64,000 nt of DNA, from positions 124,001 through 188,000 of the forward strand of contig CAXXXY010000008.1 of assembly GCA_963667515.2 (NCBI GenBank), given 5' to 3'. The notes under the pieces were generated by a model. The model saw nothing but the letters and a program-made list of their open reading frames with translations, searched no databases and was not told the DNA's origin. Origin of the DNA: VYDC01 sp963667515. GTDB taxonomy: Bacteria; Chloroflexota; Dehalococcoidia; UBA2979. This document shows positions 35,290 to 44,923 of this stretch, piece by piece. The first letter of the stretch is position 1. The number at the start of each line of letters is the position of its first letter. A program made the translations under genes and the position numbers.

Positions 35290-36786
35290 ATGGCCGCGAG
35301 CGCACGGGACAGGCGCTACGACCTCGTCGCGATCGGCGGCGGATCGGCGGGGCTGGCCCTCGGCATCTACGGCGCGCGGGCGGGAGCGCGGGTCGCGATC
35401 GTCGAGCGCGACCGCCTCGGCGGCGAGTGCACGTGGACCGGCTGCGTGCCCAGCAAGGCGTTGCTGGCGGCCGCGAATCTGCTCTACGCCGCGCGGCGCG
35501 CACCGGAGTTCGGCCTCCCCGAGCTGCGGCCCGACGGCCCCGTCGACCTCGGCCGCGTGCTGCGCGAGGTGCACGCGCTGCAGCACGCCATCTACCAGCG
35601 CTCCGACAGCCCGGAGCGGCTGCGCGCGCTCGGCTGCGAGGTGATCGAGGGCAGCGCGCGCTTCGCCTCCCCGCGCGAGTTGCTCGTCGACGGGCAGCCC
35701 CTCGACGCGCGCGCGGTGTGCATCGCCACCGGCAGCCGCCCGCTGATCCCGCCGATCGCCGGCCTCGACGAGGTCGGCTACCTGACGAACGAGAGCGTCT
35801 TCAGCGAGCTGCAGGAGCTGCCGGCGCGGCTGCTGGTGGTCGGCGGCGGGCCCGTTGGCGTCGAGCTGGGGCAGGCGTTCGCGCGCCTCGGCTCCGCCGT
35901 CACGCTCGTCACGATGGAGGAGCGGCTGCTCGCCACGGAGGACGCCGAGCTCTCGCAGATCCTCGGCGAGGCGCTGGCGGAGGAGGGGCTGCGCGTCCTC
36001 CCCTCGTGCGCGGTGGCGGCGGTCGAGCGCGTCGCGGGGGGCGGGCGCGCGACGCTGTGCCGCGTGGGCGAGGACGCCGCGCGCGCGCCAGGCGCGCCGC
36101 CCGAGGAGATCGCGTTCGACGCGCTGCTGCTGGCGATGGGGCGCCGCCCCCACGTCGACGGGCTGGGACTCGAGGCGGCCGGCGTCGAGCTCGATGACGG
36201 CGCGCCGCGGGTCGACGGCCGGCTGCGGACGAGCAACCCGCGCATCTACGCCGCGGGCGACGTGCTGGGCCGCCACGGCTTCACCCACGCCGCCGCCTAC
36301 GAGGCGACGCTGGTGCTGCGCAACGCCCTCTTCCCCGGTCGCGCCCGCGCCAGCTACGAGCTGCTGCCCCGCGCCACCTTCACCGACCCGGAGATCGCGC
36401 ACGTCGGGCTCACCGAGGAGCAGGCGCGGTCGCGCCACGGCGACGGCGTGCGCGTCTACCGCTACCCCTTCGCCGAGATGGATCGCGCGATCGTGGAGCG
36501 GCGCACCCGCGGCGTGGTGAAGCTCGTGACGGCGGGCCGGCGCGATCGTGTGGTGGGCGCGCAGATCGCGGGAGCCGCCGCCGGCGAGCTGATCCACGAG
36601 TTCGCGCTCGCGATGCGGCAGGGGGTGCGGGCCGGCGAGCTGGCGCAGATGGTGCACGTCTACCCGACGCTCGCGCTGGGGGCGCAGCACGCGGCCCTCG
36701 GCGCCACCGAGCGCTGGCTCGATGGCGTCGCCCGCAGTCGCTGGCTGCGCGCCTACCGATGGCTCTCGCGCCGCCTCCCGCGCTGA
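35290..36786 (+). CDS. Pyridine nucleotide-disulfide oxidoreductase (mercuric reductase/dihydrolipoamide dehydrogenase-like)
   Basis: 498 residues. FAD-binding YDLVAIGGGSAGLALGIYGA, the redox disulfide Cys47-Cys52 in GECTWTGCVPSK, an NAD(P)H-binding LLVVGGGPVGVELGQAFARLG, the second FAD motif TSNPRIYAAGDVLG and a dimerisation domain with MVHVYPTLALGAQHAAL. The dimer-interface histidine (H-V-Y-P-T) stands where lipoamide dehydrogenases have HxHPTLSE but the following glutamate is missing. No MerA-type N-terminal or C-terminal vicinal cysteines are present. The acceptor is therefore unknown; respiratory quinone or disulfide substrates are possible. Gap of 31 bases after the YyaL-type gene. Confidence 0.88.
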   Translation: MAASARDRRYDLVAIGGGSAGLALGIYGARAGARVAIVERDRLGGECTWTGCVPSKALLAAANLLYAARRAPEFGLPELRPDGPVDLGRVLREVHALQHAIYQRSDSPERLRALGCEVIEGSARFASPRELLVDGQPLDARAVCIATGSRPLIPPIAGLDEVGYLTNESVFSELQELPARLLVVGGGPVGVELGQAFARLGSAVTLVTMEERLLATEDAELSQILGEALAEEGLRVLPSCAVAAVERVAGGGRATLCRVGEDAARAPGAPPEEIAFDALLLAMGRRPHVDGLGLEAAGVELDDGAPRVDGRLRTSNPRIYAAGDVLGRHGFTHAAAYEATLVLRNALFPGRARASYELLPRATFTDPEIAHVGLTEEQARSRHGDGVRVYRYPFAEMDRAIVERRTRGVVKLVTAGRRDRVVGAQIAGAAAGELIHEFALAMRQGVRAGELAQMVHVYPTLALGAQHAALGATERWLDGVARSRWLRAYRWLSRRLPR

Positions 36787-36925
36787 GCGCGCGTCGCCTC
36801 TCGCGCCGACGCGCGCGTCTTGTCGCGCCACCGCCCGCGCGCCATGCTCGGGCCGCCCGCGAGCGGCTGCGGCTCTCGGGCCACGACTCCGGGAGCGGCC
36901 GCGACCCCGGGGAGAGGCTGCGCGC

Positions 36926-37725
36926 GTGCCCTTCGTCACCACGCCCGGCGGCGTGCGCCTCCACTACCGCGAGGCGGGGCGCGCTCGCTCGCCCCGCGCG
37001 CGATCGAAGGGCGCGCTGCCGCTGCTGCTCCTGCACGGCTGGTGCGGCAGCCTGCGCGACTGGGAGCCGCAGGCGCGCGCCTTCTCGCGGCGGCACCGCG
37101 TCGTGCGCGTCGACCTGCGCGGCCACGGCGCCTCCGACGCGCCGCCGAGGGGCTACCGCCTGCGCGACCTCGCGGCCGACGTGGAGGCGCTGGCGCGGGC
37201 GCTGCGTCTGCGGCGCGCGCTGATCGTGGGGCACTCGATGGGAGGCGGCGTGGCGCTGGAGCTGGCGCGGCGCGCGCCCGCCTTCGCTGCCGGGGTCGTG
37301 ATGATCGACGGCATCACGGGCCACGGGCTCCCCGCTTGCGAGCTCGACCGGCACCCGGCCGTCGCCCCGCTCGCCGGGCCCGGCTACCGCGCCGAGATCG
37401 AGCGCCGCTACCGCGCCTTCTCCCGCCGCCGGCCGACCCGGCGCTCGCCGAGCGCGTGGTCGCGGCGGCTTCGCGGACGCCGCAGCACGTCGCGCTGGGG
37501 GGCATCCGCGCGATCTACCGGGACGACGTGGCTGCCGCCGGGCGCAGGCTCCGGGCGCCCGCGCTCTACATCGCGGCCTCGACCAGTCGGCACACGCAGG
37601 AGACCATTCAGCGTGTGGTGCCGGGCGCCGCCTTCGCGCAGGTGATCGGCTCCGGGCACTTCGCACAGCTCGAGGTGCCTGAGCAGGTGAACGCGATGCT
37701 GCGGCGCTTCCTGGGCGGGCTGTGA
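36926..37725 (+). pseudogene. Alpha/beta-hydrolase, interrupted by a frameshift
   Basis: GTG 36926, with GGGGAGAGG about nine bases upstream, opens an alpha/beta-hydrolase: LLLLHGWCGSLRDW oxyanion loop, VVRVDLRGHGASDAP, IVGHSMGGGVALELA nucleophile elbow. Family similarity stops near 37430 in the first frame (RYRAFSRR) and resumes in another frame with PADPALAERVVAAAS, AIYRDDVAAAGRRL and GSGHFAQLEVPEQVNAML, which includes the catalytic histidine. The change needs one extra base, so a deletion near 37425-37435 in a GC-rich run is likely. Could be a genuine pseudogene or a sequence error. Confidence 0.8.
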
Positions 37726-37781
37726 GCCCGGCGGCGCCGCGACCACGGCCAGCTCGCGCCGTGAGAGAGAAAGGAGACGCG

Positions 37782-38087
37782 ATGTTCGTTGCGATGAACC
37801 GCTTCACGGTGACCCCCGGTCAGGAGGAGGGCTTCGAGGAGATCTGGCGAGGGCGCGAGAGCTACCTCGACGGGCTGCCCGGCTTCGTGCGCTTCTCGCT
37901 GCTGCGGGGCGACGGGCCCGGCGAGTACATCAGCCACAGCACGTGGGAGTCGCGCGCGGCCTTCGAGGCGTGGACGGAGAGCCCCGCCTTCGCCGCCGCG
38001 CACCGCCAGGGCTCGCTCTCGGGGGTGCTCGCCGGCCCGCCGCAGATCTCGCTCTACGACGCGGTGATGGCGCAGGGACGCGCCTGA
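37782..38087 (+). CDS. Antibiotic biosynthesis monooxygenase (ABM) domain protein
   Basis: 101 residues. MFVAMNRFTVTPGQEEGFEEIW, LDGLPGFVRFSLLRGDGPGEYISHSTWESRAAFEAW and the short C-terminal strand match the ABM fold also seen in heme-degrading IsdG-type proteins. Such small barrels act as cofactor-free monooxygenases or binding modules. ATG 37782 has AAAGGAG upstream. A heme or aromatic substrate cannot be distinguished here. Confidence 0.8.
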   Translation: MFVAMNRFTVTPGQEEGFEEIWRGRESYLDGLPGFVRFSLLRGDGPGEYISHSTWESRAAFEAWTESPAFAAAHRQGSLSGVLAGPPQISLYDAVMAQGRA

Positions 38088-38123
38088 GACGAGCGCGCGG
38101 CCGGCTGGGCGGAGCGCCGTTCG

Positions 38124-39356
38124 CTAGGCGAGCGGCGCTCCGTCGTCGGGGGGCAGCGGCACGAGGCCGACGCCCGCGGGGGCGTCCGGGTCGGCGACGA
38201 TCGCGGCGCGGCCGCGCAGCCAGTCCAGCAGGCGCTCGCCCGCCAGCTCGCGGCGCCAGCCCGAGAGCAGCGCGAGGTCGGGGCGCTCGTCCTCGCCGCC
38301 CGCGAGCCACCAGCGCGCCAGCTCCTCCGCGTCCCCGCGCGAGGCGACGAAGCGGGGCGCCACCTCCCCCTCGCGGCAGAACGCCGCCAGCAGCGAGGTC
38401 AGCATCGAGGCCCAGCTCTGCGCCGCGTCCGGCAGCGGCGGGCGCGGGCGCTCGCGCTCGGTCGGGTCGTCGGCGCCCTCGCGCAGCGCGCGCAGCAGCT
38501 CCTCGCCGAAACGGCGCACCGCGCCCTCGGAGATGCCGCGCGCCTCGCTCAGGCCGCGCGCGCTGTCGGGGATCCGCCGCGCGAGTTCCACCATCGTGCG
38601 GTCGGGGATAATGCGGCTGGGCGGCATGTTCAGGCGCAACGCCTCGCGCTCGCGCCAGGCCGCGAGGCCGCGCAGCGCGCCCTGCGATCGCCCACGCAGC
38701 GCCGACCAGCCGCGCAGCCGGCGGTACGCCTCCTCCGGCGGCGCGCGGTGTGCGTAGGAGGCGACCAGCCGCGCCGACTCCTCCTCGACCCAGCCGAGGC
38801 GTCCGCGGCGCTCCAGCTCGCCGCGCAGCTCCGCCCACACCCGAGGTAGGTAGCGCACGTCGTCCAGCGCGTAGCGCAGCTGCTCGCCGGAGAGCGGCCG
38901 GCCCAGCCACTGCGTGAACTGCCCGCCCTTGTCCAGGCGCACGCCCAGCACCTTCTCCACCAGCGGGCCGTAGCCGATCTGGTCGCCGAGGCCCAGGAAG
39001 CCCGCCGCGATCTGCGTGTCGACGACGGCGTGCGGCTGCACGTCGTGGCGCGCCGCGAGCAGCGCGAGGTCCGCCTGTGCGGCGTGCAGCACCGTCTCCA
39101 GCGTGGGGTCGCCGACGAGCGCGACGACGGGCCCCGGGTCGACGGCCAGCGGGTCGATGGCCGCGACCGTCGGCTCGTCTACGTCGCCCCACGAGAGCTG
39201 CGCGAGCCCCAGGTCGGGGATGTAGCGCCCCTCGGAGACGAACTCGAGGTCGATGCAGAACCACCCCGAGGCGCGGATCGCATCCGCCATCTCGCGCACG
39301 GCCCCCGCCGAGGTGACGGGCTCGGGCAGCTCGTCGGGGGCCGTGGGCGCGCTCAC
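38124..39356 (-). CDS. rnd: Ribonuclease D
   Basis: 410 residues, 3'-5' exoribonuclease of the DEDD family which trims tRNA ends. Exo I: FCIDLEFVSEGRY (Asp36, Glu38); Exo II: LHAAQADLALLAARHD; Exo III: YALDDVRYLPRVW with the catalytic Asp and Tyr. The VDTQIAAGFLGLGDQIGY region and two helical HRDC-like segments (RGRSQGALRGLAAWREREAL) follow. GTG 39356 overlaps the VOC gene stop as GTGA. It is the last gene of the Lhr-YjbQ-VOC-RNase D set. Confidence 0.93.
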   Translation of the reverse strand: MSAPTAPDELPEPVTSAGAVREMADAIRASGWFCIDLEFVSEGRYIPDLGLAQLSWGDVDEPTVAAIDPLAVDPGPVVALVGDPTLETVLHAAQADLALLAARHDVQPHAVVDTQIAAGFLGLGDQIGYGPLVEKVLGVRLDKGGQFTQWLGRPLSGEQLRYALDDVRYLPRVWAELRGELERRGRLGWVEEESARLVASYAHRAPPEEAYRRLRGWSALRGRSQGALRGLAAWREREALRLNMPPSRIIPDRTMVELARRIPDSARGLSEARGISEGAVRRFGEELLRALREGADDPTERERPRPPLPDAAQSWASMLTSLLAAFCREGEVAPRFVASRGDAEELARWWLAGGEDERPDLALLSGWRRELAGERLLDWLRGRAAIVADPDAPAGVGLVPLPPDDGAPLA

Positions 39357-39838
39357 CGGCGGGCTCCGCCGGGCCGCGGCGCCACGCCCGCGAGCGGCGC
39401 CGCGAACGAGAGCTCGTGGCCGTCGGGGTCGCGCAGGTGGAAGTAGCGCTCGCCCCACTCCGCGTCGCGCGGCGGGGCCTGCGGCCCGAGCCCCGCGTCG
39501 AGCGCCCGCCGGTGGAGCGCGTCCACCGCGTCGACGCCATCGAGGTGGAAGACGATGCGCCCCCACCCCTCGAAGCCGGCCGCGGGCTGCTCCAGCCCCT
39601 GCGCCCCGCTGCCCACGGCCACCGCCTCCGGCAGCGCGAGGTTGAGGTGCTCCCCGGCGCCCAGCACGAGGCTGGTGAAGGGGGCGTCGGCGCCGCCGTA
39701 GCTCGGTCGCAGGCCCAGCGCGCCGTAGAAGGCGACGGCCCGCGCCATGTCGGTGATGGTGAGGGTCACGGCGTTGATGCTGCGGATGCCCGACCCTGCC
39801 TCGTTCGCGCCCTCGCTCGCCCCCATGCCCGCCAGCAT
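39353..39838 (-). CDS. VOC (glyoxalase/bleomycin-resistance) family protein
   Basis: 161 residues. SINAVTLTITDMARAVAFYGALGL, LVLGAGEHLNLALPEA, GWGRIVFHLDGVDAVDAL and RYFHLRDPDGHELSF form the paired beta-alpha-beta-beta-beta modules of the vicinal oxygen chelate fold; the His-Glu pair is partly present (RDPDGHELSF). Metal-dependent isomerase or dioxygenase activity is possible. Start at ATG 39838, with an alternative at 39826. The 5' end lies three bases from a hairpin repeat dimer. Confidence 0.8.
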   Translation of the reverse strand: MLAGMGASEGANEAGSGIRSINAVTLTITDMARAVAFYGALGLRPSYGGADAPFTSLVLGAGEHLNLALPEAVAVGSGAQGLEQPAAGFEGWGRIVFHLDGVDAVDALHRRALDAGLGPQAPPRDAEWGERYFHLRDPDGHELSFAAPLAGVAPRPGGARR

Positions 39839-39841
39839 AGC

Positions 39842-39905
39842 CGAGCGTTCCGCTCGACCCTAGCGGCTGCCGGCAACGTTCCGTTGCATTCGAGGGGCTG
39901 CCGCC
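39842..39905 (+). repeat. Hairpin repeat dimer (CGAGCG/CGCTCG and GCAACG/CGTTGC)
   Basis: Two hairpins back to back: CGAGCG-TTC-CGCTCG at 39842-39856 and GCAACG-TTC-CGTTGC at 39873-39887. The spacer CTAGCGGCTGCCG and the tail TTCGAGGGGCTGCCGCC match the array at 19.8 kb, with the same order. Confidence 0.85.
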
Positions 39906-40014
39906 GGCTTCGGAGTGCGGCGGGCGGTGGCTGGTCCGGGTGCGACCAGCGTCGAGCGCTCGCCGCGACGCCACGCCCTCGACGCCCACCGATGGGTCCA
40001 TCGGCCTCGAGCAG

Positions 40015-40048
40015 GAGCGGCAGCCCCTCAAACGCAACGGAACGTTGC
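40015..40048 (-). repeat. Hairpin repeat at the yjbQ stop
   Basis: Reads GCAACG-TTC-CGTTGC on the minus strand (40034-40048), immediately next to the stop codon at 40049-40051, followed by a GAGGGGCTGCCGCTC-like tail. Together with 39842-39905 it fills the 210-base gap; the middle part is GC-rich and featureless. Confidence 0.85.
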
Positions 40049-40453
40049 CTAGGCGGGGAGGAAGGAGAGGCGGACGCGGCGGGTGGGGTTGTCGGCGTTC
40101 AGATCGACGAGCACCACGCTCTGCCATGTGCCGAGCGCGGGGCGTCCCGCCTCGACGGGCAACACCAGCGAGGGGCTGACGATCGCCGGCACGAGGTGGT
40201 CGGCGCCGTGGCCGGGCGAGCCGTGGCGGTGGCGGTAGCGCTCGTCGTCGCGCGGGAGCAGCCGATCGAGCGCGTCGAGCAGGTCGGCGTCGGAGCCGGC
40301 GCCCGTCTCCAGCAGCGCCAGCCCGCAGGTGGCGTGGGGCGCGAAGATCGAGAGCAGGCCGTCGCCGCGGCCCGCGCAGAACGCCGCCACTTCCGCCGTG
40401 AGATCGACGAGGCGTCGCGTCCCGGTGTCGACGGAGAGCTCGCGGCTCTCCAT
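40049..40453 (-). CDS. yjbQ: YjbQ/UPF0047 family protein (secondary thiamine-phosphate synthase type)
   Basis: 134 residues. DLTAEVAAFCAGRGDGLLSIFAPHATCGLALLE with the conserved His-Ala-Thr, LLPRDDERYRHRHGSPGHGADHLVPAIVSPSLVLPVE and GTWQSVVLVDLNADNPTR. The family has been linked to weak thiamine-phosphate synthase activity but the true function is unsettled. Six bases separate it from the Lhr gene, indicating cotranscription. A hairpin repeat touches its stop. Confidence 0.88.
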   Translation of the reverse strand: MESRELSVDTGTRRLVDLTAEVAAFCAGRGDGLLSIFAPHATCGLALLETGAGSDADLLDALDRLLPRDDERYRHRHGSPGHGADHLVPAIVSPSLVLPVEAGRPALGTWQSVVLVDLNADNPTRRVRLSFLPA

Positions 40454-40459
40454 GCGGCG

Positions 40460-43400
40460 CTAGGTCGCGCTCGCGGCCGGCACCTCGGCGGTGGCCTCGG
40501 GCACGCCGTCGACGAGCAGCACCGTGCGGCCGGGCTGCGCGGGGACGCGCGGGCCGGGTAGCAGGCCGCCCGTGAGGTTCAGCGGGTCGACCGCCGGCAC
40601 GACCACGCGCTCACCGCTGTGCGGCTCGCGGCGGACGCGGCGCAGCGCCTCCACCGCCTCGGGCAGCGCGAACTGCTCGCCGTGCGTGCCCGTGACGAAG
40701 CGGCCACCGCGCACGAGGCCGCGCGCCTCCAGACGCCGGAGCGCGCGCAGCACCTCGCGCCACGGCACCGTGAAGCTCTCGCGCAGCGCGAGATCGCGGA
40801 AGACGACGCCCCAGCGATCGAGCAGCACGCGCGCCGTCTCCTCGGCCAGCGCCTCGGTGTCGAGCTCGCGCTCGTGCGCCGGCGGGATCGCCGCCTCGAG
40901 CAGCGACCAGCGGCCGGACGGCCGCCCGCGCAGGAAGACGCGCGGCTCCGCGTCCTCGGTCGCGCTGCCGGCGCAGCCCGAGACACGCCACGGCGCCAGC
41001 GGCCGACGCCGGGGCCCGCGCCGGCGGCCCGCGCCGCCGCGGTGGCGGCCCGCCACGTCACGCAGCGGCTGCACCCCGTCCGCCGTGAGCAGCCCCGAGC
41101 CCACGAGCACGCGCAGCCCCTGCTCCACGTCCTGCGGCAGCCTTCGCGTCGCCGCCACGATCTCGTCGAGGAAGAGAGCGCCGCGCTCCGCCAGCAGCGC
41201 GCGGATCTCGGCGGCGGCGCCGGCCTCGGGCAGCGCCGCGGGCTCCGGTCCGTGGCGGCGCACCGCCTCCAGCAGCATGCCGAGCTCCGAGCGCGGCGCC
41301 ATCGTGATCGGCGTGGCGCGCGAGGCGGGGCCGCGCCCCGGCCCGGCGGCGGCGCGACGCGGCGTCAGCCGCGCCCACGCGAGCTCGCCGCCCAGCGCCA
41401 GCTCGTCCAGCCATGCGGCCTCGTAGTCGGGCACCCGTGCCTGCAGCAGCTCGCGCTCCCACGAGGCGGCGGGGGCCTCGAAGCCGCGCAGCCGCGTGAG
41501 CGCCTGGCGCAGGCCCGCCCGCCCCGCCAGCGCCGCGCCCCCCTCCCCCGCACCCGACGGCGCGAGCCCGTGCCAGCGCAGCAGGAAGCGCATCAGCTCC
41601 TGCACGGGCACCGGCGCGATCTCCTGCCGCAGCTGCTCCAGCGTGTAGCGGTGGATGCGCGCCAGCAGCGCGCGGTCGCAGATCTCCTCCTCGGCCGCCG
41701 CGGGGGTGAAGCGGCCGCGCAGCACGAAGCCGCGCGCCTCCAGCTGCGTCACGCCGCGCGCGGCGTCGACGGGGGTGAGGGCGGTGCGCGACGCGAGCTC
41801 GGCGATCGTCGTGGGGCCGGAGACTTCGGTATGGCCGCGCAGCAGCCGGGCGCGCGCGTCGTCGCGGTCGGCCACGGGCAGCGCCGCCTCGGCCGGCGGC
41901 GGCGCTGCCAGCTCAACGTGCGCGCCGGGGTAGAGCAGCGAGACGGCGGAAAGCTGCTCGGCGGCGAACCACAGCGCCCCCACAGGCTCGGGGGCGGCGC
42001 CCGCCTCGGCCCCGCCGTCCAGGGCGCGCCCGCCGGCGAGCCGCACGGTGCCGGCGCGCCCCGCCTCGGCGAGCTCGGCGAGCCACGGCGTCCAGCCGGA
42101 CGCCGTGTTCTCGCGCAGCGCCACGAGGCCCAGCAGCGCATCGTGCACCTCCTCCGCGTCGCGCGGGTCGGGCCACGCCTGCTCGCGCACGCGCTCGATC
42201 GCTCCGGGGTCGAGCGCGCCCAGGTCGCGCGCGTGCTCGGGGAGCGTGCGCCGCAGCTGCACGGCGCGGGCGCGCCGCTCCTCCAGCGGCGCGTCGTCGA
42301 GGTAGGTGTACGGCCGCCCCGAGACGATCTCGTGCGCCATCGGCGAGGGCTCGGTGGTGTCGCGCGCGTGCAGCCGGATCGCCCCCGCCTCGACACGCTC
42401 GAGGATCGCGCGGGCGCCGTCCACGTCCATCACCTCGCGCAGGCAGTCCTGCATCGTCTGGCGGATCAGCACGTGGTCGGGGAGCTCGAGCGCGCCGGTC
42501 ACGTTCTCCTGACAGCCGACCACGTCGGGGAAGACCGAGGCCAGCAGGTCGTCGGCGCGCATCCGCTGCACCCACGGCACCACGCGCTTGCCGCCGCGCC
42601 GCCGCGGCACCGCCAGCGCGCGCGTCGCGTTCCAGCGCCAGCGCGTGGGCAGCAGCGGCGTGTAGAGCACGGACTGCTCCACCGCCTCCTCCAGGTTGCC
42701 CGACGTGACGTAGCGGAACGACTCCTCCAGCGGGAAGGAGTGCTGCGGCCCCAGCGAGAGCAGGATCGCGTCGTCCGAGGCGGCCGCCTGCAGCTCGAAG
42801 TCGAAGACCACGCAGAAGCGCTTGCGCAGCGCCAGCCCCCACGCGCGGTTGACGCGCGAGCCGAACGGCGCGTGCACCACGAGCTGCATCCCGCCCGACT
42901 CGTCGAAGAAGCGCTCGAAGACCACGTCCTCGTCGGTCGGCACCAGGCCGAGGCCGTCGCGGGTCGCGCGCAGGTAGTCCACGAGCTGCGCCGCGTCCGC
43001 CTCCGGCAGCGCCCCCTCCTCGGCGAGCCACGCGTGCAGCTCCTCGGGGTCGCCGTCGAGGCGCGCCGCGACATCGCGCCGCAGCCGCCCCACCTCCTCG
43101 GAGAGCTCGCGGCTGCGCCCCGGCGCCTGCCCCAGCCAGAACGGCACGGTCGGCGCCGCGCCGCCCGCCTCGGCCACGCGCATCGTGTCGCCGACCAGCC
43201 GCCGGATGCGCCACGAGGTGGAGCCGAGCAGGAAGATGTCGCCCGCCGCGCTCTCGACGGCGAAGTCCTCGCCGACCGTGCCGACGACGGTGTCGCCGGG
43301 CTCGGCGACCACGCGGTAGTCGCCCATCTCGGGGATCGTGCCGCCGTTGAGCAGCGCCGCGAGCCGCGCGGCGCGGCGGCCGCGCAGCACGCCGTGGATG

Positions 43401-44866
43401 CGGTCGCGGTGCAGCAGCGGCGCGGCGCGGCCCGCGCCCTCGCCGATGCCCTCGGCGAGCATCGCGACCACCTCGTCGTAGTCGGCGCGCGCCAGCTCGC
43501 GGAAGGGGTGCGCGCGCCGCGCGAACGCGAAGAGCGCGTCCTCGCCCCACTCCTCGGCGGCGCACTCGGCGACGATCTGCTGCGCCAGCACGTCGAGGGG
43601 CGCGACCAGCGGCTCGATGCGGTCGAGGCGGCCCGCGCGCACCGCGCGCACCAGCGCCGCCGCCTCCACCAGCTCGTCGCGCGTGGTGGGGAAGATGCGC
43701 CCGCTGGGCCGCAGCCCCAGCGCGTGGCCCGAGCGACCGACGCGCTGCAGGAACGTCGCGATGCTGCGCGGCGAGCCGACCTGGCAGACCAGCTCGATCG
43801 AGCCGATGTCGATGCCGAGCTCGAGTGAGGCGGTGGCGACCAGCGCGCGCAGCTCGCCGGCCTTCAGCCGCTCCTCCACGCGCTCGCGGCGCTCGCGCGA
43901 GAGCGAGCCGTGGTGGCTGGCGACGGCGTCCTCGCCCAGCCGCTCGGCGAGCCGGTGCGCGACCCGCTCCGAGAGCTGCCGCGTGTTCACGAAGATCAGC
44001 GTGGTGCGGTGCGCGTGCACCAGCTCCGCGAGCCGGTCGTAGACCTCGTCCCACTGCTCGCGCGGGGTGACCGCCTCGAGGTCCGTGGGCGGCAGCTCGA
44101 CCTGGAGGTCGAGGTCTCGCTGGTGGCCGAGGTCCACGACCTCGCACGGCCGCTCGCCGCCGTCCGCCTCCGCACCGACGAGGAAGCGCGCCACCTCGCG
44201 GACCGGGTGGACGGTGGCGGAGAGGCCGATGCGCACCGGCCGCGGGCCGCCCGCGCTCTCCACCACGTGGTCGAGCCGCGCCAGCGAGAGCGTCAGGTGG
44301 CTGCCGCGACGGTCGCGCGCGAGCGCGTGGATCTCGTCCACGATCACCGTGCGCACGGTGCGCAGCGACTCGCGGCCGCGCTCGGCGGTGAGCAGCAGGT
44401 AGAGCGACTCCGGCGTCGTGATCAGGATGTGCGGCGGGCGGCGCACCTGCGCCTGCCGGGCCGCGGGCGGCGTGTCGCCCGAGCGCACGGCGACGCGCAC
44501 CGCGGGGGGCTCCGCGCCGCGCCCTATGGCGAGCGCGCGCAGCTCGGCGAGCGGCGCCTCGAGGTTGCGGTGGATGTCGTTGCCCAGCGCGCGCAGCGGC
44601 GTGATGTAGAGGATCTGCGTCTCGTCGGGGAGCGGCCCGCGATCGCCCGCCGCGATCAGCGCGTCGAGGCTCCAGAGGAACGCGGCCAGCGTCTTGCCGG
44701 AGCCGGTGGGCGCCGTGATCAGCGTGTCGCGGCCGCTCGCGATGCGCGGCCAGCCCGCCGCCTGCGCGTCCGTCGGCGCGTCGAAGCGCGCGGCGAACCA
44801 CTCGCGCACCAGCGGGTGGAAGCCCGCGAGCGGGTCGCCGCCGTCCGCGGCGCTGCTGCCGGCCAT
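40460..44866 (-). CDS. lhr: Lhr-type (large helicase-related) DEAD/DEAH helicase
   Basis: 1468 residues. Superfamily 2 helicase with Walker A TAPTGSGKT at 51-59, VIVDEIHALARDRRGSHL (DEIH box), LSATVHPVREVARFL (motif III), motif IV-VI including ASHHGSLSRERRERVE and CQVGSPRSIATFLQRVGRSGH. The winged-helix and beta-barrel Lhr-core follow, then the long Lhr C-terminal domain. Size fits full-length Lhr (about 1500). Lhr acts in DNA repair as a 3'-5' translocase. ATG 44866 is taken because homology starts shortly after; upstream open frame is arginine-rich. TACGAT box at 44918. Confidence 0.95.
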   Translation of the reverse strand: MAGSSAADGGDPLAGFHPLVREWFAARFDAPTDAQAAGWPRIASGRDTLITAPTGSGKTLAAFLWSLDALIAAGDRGPLPDETQILYITPLRALGNDIHRNLEAPLAELRALAIGRGAEPPAVRVAVRSGDTPPAARQAQVRRPPHILITTPESLYLLLTAERGRESLRTVRTVIVDEIHALARDRRGSHLTLSLARLDHVVESAGGPRPVRIGLSATVHPVREVARFLVGAEADGGERPCEVVDLGHQRDLDLQVELPPTDLEAVTPREQWDEVYDRLAELVHAHRTTLIFVNTRQLSERVAHRLAERLGEDAVASHHGSLSRERRERVEERLKAGELRALVATASLELGIDIGSIELVCQVGSPRSIATFLQRVGRSGHALGLRPSGRIFPTTRDELVEAAALVRAVRAGRLDRIEPLVAPLDVLAQQIVAECAAEEWGEDALFAFARRAHPFRELARADYDEVVAMLAEGIGEGAGRAAPLLHRDRIHGVLRGRRAARLAALLNGGTIPEMGDYRVVAEPGDTVVGTVGEDFAVESAAGDIFLLGSTSWRIRRLVGDTMRVAEAGGAAPTVPFWLGQAPGRSRELSEEVGRLRRDVAARLDGDPEELHAWLAEEGALPEADAAQLVDYLRATRDGLGLVPTDEDVVFERFFDESGGMQLVVHAPFGSRVNRAWGLALRKRFCVVFDFELQAAASDDAILLSLGPQHSFPLEESFRYVTSGNLEEAVEQSVLYTPLLPTRWRWNATRALAVPRRRGGKRVVPWVQRMRADDLLASVFPDVVGCQENVTGALELPDHVLIRQTMQDCLREVMDVDGARAILERVEAGAIRLHARDTTEPSPMAHEIVSGRPYTYLDDAPLEERRARAVQLRRTLPEHARDLGALDPGAIERVREQAWPDPRDAEEVHDALLGLVALRENTASGWTPWLAELAEAGRAGTVRLAGGRALDGGAEAGAAPEPVGALWFAAEQLSAVSLLYPGAHVELAAPPPAEAALPVADRDDARARLLRGHTEVSGPTTIAELASRTALTPVDAARGVTQLEARGFVLRGRFTPAAAEEEICDRALLARIHRYTLEQLRQEIAPVPVQELMRFLLRWHGLAPSGAGEGGAALAGRAGLRQALTRLRGFEAPAASWERELLQARVPDYEAAWLDELALGGELAWARLTPRRAAAGPGRGPASRATPITMAPRSELGMLLEAVRRHGPEPAALPEAGAAAEIRALLAERGALFLDEIVAATRRLPQDVEQGLRVLVGSGLLTADGVQPLRDVAGRHRGGAGRRRGPRRRPLAPWRVSGCAGSATEDAEPRVFLRGRPSGRWSLLEAAIPPAHERELDTEALAEETARVLLDRWGVVFRDLALRESFTVPWREVLRALRRLEARGLVRGGRFVTGTHGEQFALPEAVEALRRVRREPHSGERVVVPAVDPLNLTGGLLPGPRVPAQPGRTVLLVDGVPEATAEVPAASAT

Positions 44867-44917
44867 CGCCACCCCCGTCGCCGCTCGACGCCCGCGCCGG
44901 CCGCCACCCGAGGCCCG

Positions 44918-44923
44918 ATCGTA
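44918..44923 (-). promoter_or_regulatory. Putative -10 box (TACGAT) of lhr
   Basis: GGTACGATCGGGCC on the minus strand, 51 nt upstream of the start; one of the recurrent GTACGATCG-type boxes. Confidence 0.45.
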
